Below, piece by piece: positions 58,355 to 64,000 of a stretch of 64,000 bases of DNA. The DNA is taken from positions 28,736 to 92,735 of the forward strand of contig CAINEY010000049.1 of assembly GCA_903847945.1 (NCBI GenBank), in the 5' to 3' direction. The DNA comes from an uncultured bacterium. Lineage in GTDB: Bacteria > Bacillota_I > Bacilli_A > Erysipelotrichales > Erysipelotrichaceae. The notes under the pieces are model-generated. The model worked only from the letters and a program-made list of their open reading frames with translations, searched no databases and had not been told where the DNA came from. Both the position numbers and the translations under genes were made by a program. Position 1 is the stretch's first letter. Each line of letters starts with the position of its first letter.

Positions 58355-59650
58355 ATGGCGCTGGTCAGTGCTCTTTTCGTCCCTCATCCGCCCATCATCC
58401 TTCCCGAAGTCGGTCACGGGGAAGAACGGGCGATCCAAGCCACCATCACGGCCTATCAAAATGCCGCAGACCACGTTCGACGCAGCCGACCGGACACGTT
58501 GGTTGTCCTCTCCCCGCATGCGCCGTTTCATCCTCAAGCCTTTACGGTCAGTATCGCCGCCCAGGAATCCGGTCATTTGGGCCGTTTCGGTGCGCCACAG
58601 GTTCAAATCGACGTCGAAACCGATCGGGAACTGATCGACAGTTTGGCCCGTTCCGGTTCACCACTACGACTGACCACCCAAGCCGGTCCCTTGGATCACG
58701 GTACGCTGATCCCGTTGCGGTTTCTGTTTACCGAGTCCATTCATCCGCAAATCGTCCGCATTGGACTCTCCGGCAACTCCCGGGAAGCTCATGAAGCGCT
58801 TGGTGCGCACCTCGTGGCCGCAGCTGAACAACTTCAGCGCCGCATCGCCATCATCGCCAGCGGCGATCTGTCTCATCGCTTAAAACCCGATGGACCTTAC
58901 GGGTATGACCCTTCCGGTCCACGTTTCGATACGCAGTTCATCCACGCTCTTCAACACAATGATTTCGGAGCCATCGCCCGTATGGATCCGGAGTTGTGTG
59001 AGGAAGCCGGGGAATGCGGTTACCGCAGTGCCCTGATTCTGGGCGGTGCCTTATCGAAAGTCCCCATGACATGCCAAGTCCTTTCCTATGAAGGACCCTT
59101 TGGGGTGGGGTATGCGGTGGCCCTCTTTAAGCCGGGGGATCCCTTGGTTCAATGGGCCAAAGCTGTGATCACCAGTCACGTCAACGGAACAACGTTGGAT
59201 GAGAACTTGGGAAAGCATCCCGATCAGCGTCATCATCGGGCGGCGGTCTTTGTCTCCCTGCATCGCCAACACCAGTTGCGCGGCTGCATCGGCACCCTCG
59301 CACCGACCCAACCCAACCTCACTGAAGAAATCCGTCACAATGCCATCAGTGCGTGTAGCCATGATCCGCGGTTCTATCCGGTCATTGCGGAAGAACTGGA
59401 GGATCTGGAGGTGGGGGTCGATGTCTTAAGTGCACCGCATCCCATTCGTTCGATCGATGAACTTGATGTGAAGCGGTATGGGGTCATTGTCTCTTCCGGA
59501 AGCCGACGAGGTGTTCTCTTGCCGGATATTGACGGGGTTGAGACCGTGCTCGATCAAGTTTCGATTGCCTGTCGAAAAGCCGGGATCGATCCGGATGAAC
59601 CCTATGCGATGGAACGCTTTGAAGTGGTGCGTCACCATGACCCGGTGTGA
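58355..59650 (+). CDS. AmmeMemoRadiSam system protein B - protein A (Memo/LigB-like + AMMECR1) fusion
   Basis: N-terminal FVPHPPIILPEVG...VVLSPHAPFH...LDHGTLIPLRFL...ASGDLSHRL; C-terminal FVSLHRQHQLRGCIGTLAPTQPNLTEEIRHNAISACSHDPRFYPV (AMMECR1). Confidence 0.93.
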   Translation: MALVSALFVPHPPIILPEVGHGEERAIQATITAYQNAADHVRRSRPDTLVVLSPHAPFHPQAFTVSIAAQESGHLGRFGAPQVQIDVETDRELIDSLARSGSPLRLTTQAGPLDHGTLIPLRFLFTESIHPQIVRIGLSGNSREAHEALGAHLVAAAEQLQRRIAIIASGDLSHRLKPDGPYGYDPSGPRFDTQFIHALQHNDFGAIARMDPELCEEAGECGYRSALILGGALSKVPMTCQVLSYEGPFGVGYAVALFKPGDPLVQWAKAVITSHVNGTTLDENLGKHPDQRHHRAAVFVSLHRQHQLRGCIGTLAPTQPNLTEEIRHNAISACSHDPRFYPVIAEELEDLEVGVDVLSAPHPIRSIDELDVKRYGVIVSSGSRRGVLLPDIDGVETVLDQVSIACRKAGIDPDEPYAMERFEVVRHHDPV

Positions 59651-60461
59651 ACTCTGTTTTCATCACTGTACATTATCGGAAGGCCAGATCGGCTTCTGTC
59701 GGGCCAGGATCAACCGAAACGGTCACATCGAATCTTTGGTGCGCAACACCGTGGTTTCGATCGCCTTGGATCCCATCGAAAAGAAGCCTTTGGCCTTCTT
59801 TCATCCGGGATCGATGATCCTGTCGCTGGGGAGTACCGGGTGTAATCTGCGATGTCCGTTTTGTCAGAATCACGCGATATCCATGGCGGATCACGATCCG
59901 GCTTCAAGTCGTTCATTACCGCCGGAAGAAGCGGTGGACTTGGCTTTGAGTTTGGTTCCCCGCGGTAATCTGGGGATTGCCTTCACCTACAACGAACCCT
60001 TGATCAATTTCGAATATGTGGAAGAAACGGCCCAACTGGCGCATGCGGTAGGACTAAAAACCGTCCTTGTCACCAATGGGACCGCAGAAGAGGCGGTGAT
60101 ACGACGGATCCTGCTGCATATCGATGCCTTTAATATCGACCTCAAAGGTTTCACCCCTGAGTTCTACGAAAAGCTCCACGGCGATTTGGCGAGTGTCAAA
60201 CGGACGATTGCCTTGTGTGTCGGTCATGCCCACGTGGAGATCACGACCCTGATCATTCCGGGTGAGAACGATGATCCCGAAGTGATGGAGGAGATGGCGA
60301 AATGGTTGGCTTCACTGGATCCGGATTTGCCCTTACATCTGACCCGTTTCTTTCCGCATTACCTGTGGACGGACAAAAAGATCACGCCGATCGAAACCTT
60401 ACGTCATCTTCAAACGGTCGCTCGAAAACATCTCAATCGGGTTTTATTGGGGAATGTCTAA
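59637..60461 (+). CDS. AmmeMemoRadiSam system radical SAM enzyme (start revised)
   Basis: CELCFHHCTLSEGQIGFCRAR, GCNLRCPFCQN (CxxxCxxC), AFTYNEPLINFEYV. Confidence 0.94.
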   Translation: MTRCELCFHHCTLSEGQIGFCRARINRNGHIESLVRNTVVSIALDPIEKKPLAFFHPGSMILSLGSTGCNLRCPFCQNHAISMADHDPASSRSLPPEEAVDLALSLVPRGNLGIAFTYNEPLINFEYVEETAQLAHAVGLKTVLVTNGTAEEAVIRRILLHIDAFNIDLKGFTPEFYEKLHGDLASVKRTIALCVGHAHVEITTLIIPGENDDPEVMEEMAKWLASLDPDLPLHLTRFFPHYLWTDKKITPIETLRHLQTVARKHLNRVLLGNV

Positions 60462-60488
60462 AAAAGAACAGCGAAAGCTGTTCTTTGA
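60459..60488. terminator. Terminator between convergent genes
   Basis: AAAAAAGAACAGCGAAAGCTGTTCTTT. Confidence 0.75.
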
Positions 60489-60490
60489 GT

Positions 60491-61714
60491 TTAAGATGCG
60501 GCGTGAAGTCGACAGATCTCGACGATCACGTCCACGGCTTGATTCATGACGTTGAGTGAAGCGTACTCGTACTTGCCGTGATAATTGGCTCCTCCGGTGA
60601 AGAGGTTAGGGGTGGGGATGCCCATGAAGGAGATCTTGGAGCCGTCGGTCCCTCCGCGGATGGCTTTGACAACAGGAGTGATCTTCAAGTTGGTCATGGC
60701 CTTGAGCGCGATGTCGACGCAACGCATGTCTTTCTCGATCACTTCTTTCATGTTGTAGTACTGATCGAAAAGCGTGACTTCGAAATGTTTGGCTCCGTAC
60801 TTGTCGTTGAGGTACTCCGCATTCTTGAGCAGCTGAGCTTTGCGCTTAAGGAACTTCGCTTTATCATGATCGCGGATGATGTAGCTCATTTCGCCGTGTT
60901 CGATCTCCGTTTTCATCGAGGACAAGAGGTAGAAGCCTTCATACCCTTCGGTGTGTTCCGGCACTTCGTGCTGCGGCAAGAGCGCATCGAACTCCATGGC
61001 GAGCTTTGCGGTATTGACCATCGTGTTCTTGGCGGTTCCCGGATGAACGGAGACTCCGGTCAGTTTGATGACGGCTTTGGCTGCGTTGAAGGTTTCGTAC
61101 TCGAGTTCGCCTACGGTTGCTCCGTCCAAGGTGTAGGCAAAGGCTGTATTGAAGGCCTTGGCGTCGAAGAGGTTGGCACCGCGTCCGATTTCTTCATCGG
61201 GGCCAAAGGCCATGCGGATGTCCCCGTGCTTGATGGACGGAGTCGCTTTGAGTTTGAGCAGGGCTTCGATGATTTCAACAATGCCGGCTTTATCATCGGC
61301 GCCGAGTAAAGTGGTGCCGTCGGTGGTGATCAACGTATGACCTTTGAGATCCAGCAGATCCGGAAACATGGTTGTAGTCATGACGATGTTTTCGCGGGCG
61401 TTGAGCACAATGTCTTTGCCGTTGTAGTTCTCGATCACCTGGGGTTGAATGTTTTCACTGTTGAAGTCGGCGGTATCGTAATGGGCGATAAAGCCGATCG
61501 GTGCCACGCCTTGGACATTGCCCGGTAAAGTGGCGGTCACAAACCCGTTGGTGGAGTTGTAGACGACATCGCTGAAGCCCAAGTCTTTCAGATCTTGCGT
61601 CAGCATTTTCGCGAATTCGACCTGATTGGCGGTTGAAGGAACCGTGGTTGAGCTTTCATCGGAGCGGGTGTTGATTTTAACGTATCGGATAAATCGGTTG
61701 AGTAGAGTTTCCAT
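60491..61714 (-). CDS. pepT: Peptidase T (tripeptidase)
   Basis: RYVKINTRSDESSTTVPST, GFIAHYDTADFN, TTLLGADDKAGIVEI, FGPDEEIGRGA, IRGGTDGSKISFMGIPTPNLFTGG. Confidence 0.96.
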   Translation of the reverse strand: METLLNRFIRYVKINTRSDESSTTVPSTANQVEFAKMLTQDLKDLGFSDVVYNSTNGFVTATLPGNVQGVAPIGFIAHYDTADFNSENIQPQVIENYNGKDIVLNARENIVMTTTMFPDLLDLKGHTLITTDGTTLLGADDKAGIVEIIEALLKLKATPSIKHGDIRMAFGPDEEIGRGANLFDAKAFNTAFAYTLDGATVGELEYETFNAAKAVIKLTGVSVHPGTAKNTMVNTAKLAMEFDALLPQHEVPEHTEGYEGFYLLSSMKTEIEHGEMSYIIRDHDKAKFLKRKAQLLKNAEYLNDKYGAKHFEVTLFDQYYNMKEVIEKDMRCVDIALKAMTNLKITPVVKAIRGGTDGSKISFMGIPTPNLFTGGANYHGKYEYASLNVMNQAVDVIVEICRLHAAS

Positions 61715-61840
61715 ATGTCCTTCTTTCTGTGGGTTCATTATAAAAGAGATTCGGATGAAATGAAAGGGCTGGGCTTCATGAGCGCATTGTGCTTGTGTCC
61801 GTAAAGGTGTACAATTGAACCAAACGTCACGGAGAATCCC

Positions 61841-62860
61841 ATGGCCCCTACGACTGCTTCAAATCCCCCCATGCAACGGCTGTCCAATGCCGGCAAGAAT
61901 CAGCTGAAACTGCTCAAAGTCTTGGAGATCCTGATGTCGAAGACGGATGAAAACCATACCTTAGGCGTCAAAGACATCATCGACCTGTTGGAACAGGACG
62001 GCATCTCCACCGAACGCAAGAGCATCTACCAGTACATCAAACTGTTGGAGAGCCACGGGGTCGACATCATTACCGACCGTCAACGCGAGAACCGATACTT
62101 CATCGGTAACCGTCAGTTTGAACTCCCCGAGCTGAAGCTGTTGATCGATGCCGTACTGGCAGCTAAGTTCATCTCCGCCAAGAAAAGCGATGTGCTGATC
62201 GGGAAACTCATCACCATGGCCTCTGTCCATCAATCCATCAAACTCAAGCAGCAAGCCATCCTGACCCGTCGACCCAAAACGGACAATGAGAAGATCCTCT
62301 TGGTGGTCAATGACCTTCATGAGGCCCTGGCTCAAGGGTGTCAAGTCCAGTTCAAGTACTTCGATACGACCGTGCATCACACCAAGCGTTACCGTAAAGA
62401 CGGGGCTTATTATACGGTCAGTCCGGTCACCTTACTTTGGGATGATGACAAATATTACCTCATTACTTACAATCCGTCGTATCATAAGTTTGTGACCTAC
62501 CGCATCGACAAGATGGAACAACTCGAACTGACGGCCCTTAAATCCGTGGACGTTCCCGCCGATCTCGATCTGAATGCGCATGTGGCCCAGATCTTCAACA
62601 TGTTTGGCGGACAAGGCGAAGTGGTGACCCTCAAAGTCCACCACAAGCTGATCGATGTCATCCGCGAAACCTTTGGGAACAACGTCGTCATGTTACCGGT
62701 GGATGCGGAACACTTCAGCATTCAAGTCGAGGTGCAGTTGAGTCCGACCTTCTACGGCTGGCTCTTCACGTTTGGCTCGCAAATCACGATCCTTAATCCA
62801 CCCTCGGTAATTGATGCCTATAAGCAGGAAATCGCCACAACCTTGGCCCTCTACCCATGA
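61841..62860 (+). CDS. WYL-domain transcriptional regulator
   Basis: HTH region (VKDIIDLLEQDGISTERKSIYQYIKLLESHGVDI) + WYL-type core (TVSPVTLLWDDDKYYLITYNPSYHKFVTYRIDKM). Confidence 0.88.
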   Translation: MAPTTASNPPMQRLSNAGKNQLKLLKVLEILMSKTDENHTLGVKDIIDLLEQDGISTERKSIYQYIKLLESHGVDIITDRQRENRYFIGNRQFELPELKLLIDAVLAAKFISAKKSDVLIGKLITMASVHQSIKLKQQAILTRRPKTDNEKILLVVNDLHEALAQGCQVQFKYFDTTVHHTKRYRKDGAYYTVSPVTLLWDDDKYYLITYNPSYHKFVTYRIDKMEQLELTALKSVDVPADLDLNAHVAQIFNMFGGQGEVVTLKVHHKLIDVIRETFGNNVVMLPVDAEHFSIQVEVQLSPTFYGWLFTFGSQITILNPPSVIDAYKQEIATTLALYP

Positions 62861-63729
62861 ACCACAACCAACTTAACCGCCAATTGGCCATGAATTACGC
62901 CATCCTGCGCAAGCTGATCCAGGATGATATTGCCCTCAACCGGGTGATCACCCGGGACAACCTGATGACCCTCTTGGACATCCCGGCCTTTTACGATGCT
63001 CATTTCGGATCGGTTAACCTGGTGGAGTTTTTTCCGCAGATTCATGCGCTCTTGCAGCGCGAAGTCGAATCGGCCTTTGGAAAACTCAAACCTCGAGTGA
63101 AGATCTTCAATCGCTATGATGAAGCCTATCCCAAAAGCATCGTTCGTGATCTTGGCTCTGAAGCTCCGCTCTTCATCTATGTGTGCGGGGATGCTGACCT
63201 TTTCGACCGTAAGATCCAAAAGATCTCGCTGATTGCCAACACGGCCCACTCCGACAGTCTTTTCCGTCAATCCCTGGAACTGATCGATCAGTTCGACGGT
63301 TCAGCGGAAGCCTTGGTGCTCTCGCAACTCTGTCCGCTCAACAGCCTGATCTATCGCCGTATCCATGAACGTCAGATCTCTTCGATCATTGTCGTCAACC
63401 ATGCCTTGGACAAGACCATCTTCAAGTCCACCTTCTATCCGTGCAATCAAACCAAAGTCAAACACATGCTGGTCTCGGCCATCGGACCGGAAGAAACCAA
63501 TCCCGCCAAGGTCCAGCCTTTGACAGAGGCGATGGGAGCGGCCCTGTCCAAAGCCGGAGTCCTGTTGAGCCACCAAAGCAGTGATCTGCGTTTGGAAGGG
63601 TGTGCCCGTTTGATGGCCGCCCACAAGCCGATTTTCGTCCCGTTGATGAATGTTCCCAAGCACGAACTCTTGGTCCCGGTCGTCGCTGAAGACCTGCGTT
63701 CGACCGTCGAACAGATGCTAAATTCCTGA
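62857..63729 (+). CDS. Divergent DprA/Smf (SLOG Rossmann)-like protein
   Basis: RVKIFNRYDEAYPKSIVRDLGSEAPLFIYVCGDADLF resembles DprA entry motif; downstream Rossmann-like pattern but without canonical GSR loop. Confidence 0.55.
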   Translation: MNHNQLNRQLAMNYAILRKLIQDDIALNRVITRDNLMTLLDIPAFYDAHFGSVNLVEFFPQIHALLQREVESAFGKLKPRVKIFNRYDEAYPKSIVRDLGSEAPLFIYVCGDADLFDRKIQKISLIANTAHSDSLFRQSLELIDQFDGSAEALVLSQLCPLNSLIYRRIHERQISSIIVVNHALDKTIFKSTFYPCNQTKVKHMLVSAIGPEETNPAKVQPLTEAMGAALSKAGVLLSHQSSDLRLEGCARLMAAHKPIFVPLMNVPKHELLVPVVAEDLRSTVEQMLNS

Positions 63730-63758
63730 TTATTGTGAAAAAAGTGTTGAATTTGATA

Positions 63759-63796
63759 AATGCGTGAAATGTTTCACATCATCACGCATTTTTTAG
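63759..63796 (+). terminator. Terminator-like hairpin with nested Rex/CRP-like palindrome
   Basis: AATGCGTGA...TCACGCATT-TTTTT; loop/stem contains GTGAAATGTTTCAC (63764-63777). Confidence 0.65.
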
Positions 63797-63855
63797 TGTC
63801 AATCTGAAAGGTTGGTGCTACACTGAGAACGGTAAAAATCACCACAGAGGTACGC

Positions 63856-64000
63856 ATGAAAAAGATCCTTATTGTCGGAGGCGTTGCCGGCGGGGCCACC
63901 GCTGCCGCCCGTCTGCGCCGTTTATCGGAAGACGATCAGATCATTCTCTTCGAACGCGATGAATACATCAGTTTCGCCAACTGCGGCTTGCCGTATTACA
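63856..64000 (+). CDS. CoA-disulfide reductase / NADH oxidase-like flavoprotein, N-terminus (3' truncated by window)
   Basis: MKKILIVGGVAGGATAAARLRRLSEDDQIILFERDEYISFANCGLPYY: FAD-binding GxGxxG-type motif and SFANCGLPYY active-site Cys. Confidence 0.9.
   Translation, partial: MKKILIVGGVAGGATAAARLRRLSEDDQIILFERDEYISFANCGLPYY

Noticed and set aside
60578-61309. 243-aa plus-strand ORF opposite pepT
   Set aside because: Shadow ORF antisense to a strongly supported peptidase T; low-complexity hydrophobic composition and no SD.
1-64000. CRISPR array, prophage, IS element, tRNA or rRNA genes
   Set aside because: No repeat-spacer periodicity, no transposase/integrase or phage structural motifs, and no cloverleaf or rRNA-like segments noticed while reading; a tRNAscan/Infernal run would be needed to exclude small RNAs.

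Overview
The window is one dense bacterial chromosomal segment, about 50% GC by eye. It looks like an anaerobic, fermentative Bacillota/Mollicutes-type organism (inference from gene content). I saw no rRNA, tRNA, CRISPR array, IS element or prophage. Main blocks, left to right: the 3' end of a uracil permease; a tandem pair of lipoprotein paralogues, one carrying an in-frame stop; a cupin + DUF438/hemerythrin/PAS operon next to an FNR-like regulator with matching TGTGA-N6-TCACA palindromes; a deoxynucleoside kinase, a hydrolase and a GGDEF diguanylate cyclase; TPM/LemA; a nine-gene trimeric [FeFe]-hydrogenase operon with embedded DRTGG, HATPase and PHP genes; PadR/HAAS/DUF4097; a large orphan secreted protein; a flavodoxin + FMN-binding pair; pcp; phoB-phoR and pstSCAB-phoU with Pho-box-like direct repeats; a DhaL-DegV fusion; a complete cytoplasmic/inner-membrane type IV pilus operon whose PilB has an MshEN-like N-terminus; a tryptophanase-family lyase; two tandem GntR regulators; an aminotransferase with an Lrp regulator; a flippase/serine hydrolase/PEMT-like methyltransferase/GH3/7TM-GAF-GGDEF-HD-GYP run; an AmmeMemoRadiSam B-A fusion with its radical SAM partner; pepT; a WYL regulator coupled to a divergent DprA/SLOG-like protein; and the 5' end of a CoA-disulfide-reductase/NADH-oxidase-like flavoprotein. 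Best candidates for something undescribed are the methyltransferase-GH3-HD-GYP module, the FNR-sensor/CRP-helix regulon, the hydrogenase-embedded signalling genes and the WYL/DprA-like pair. All assignments come from reading motifs; no database search was run.
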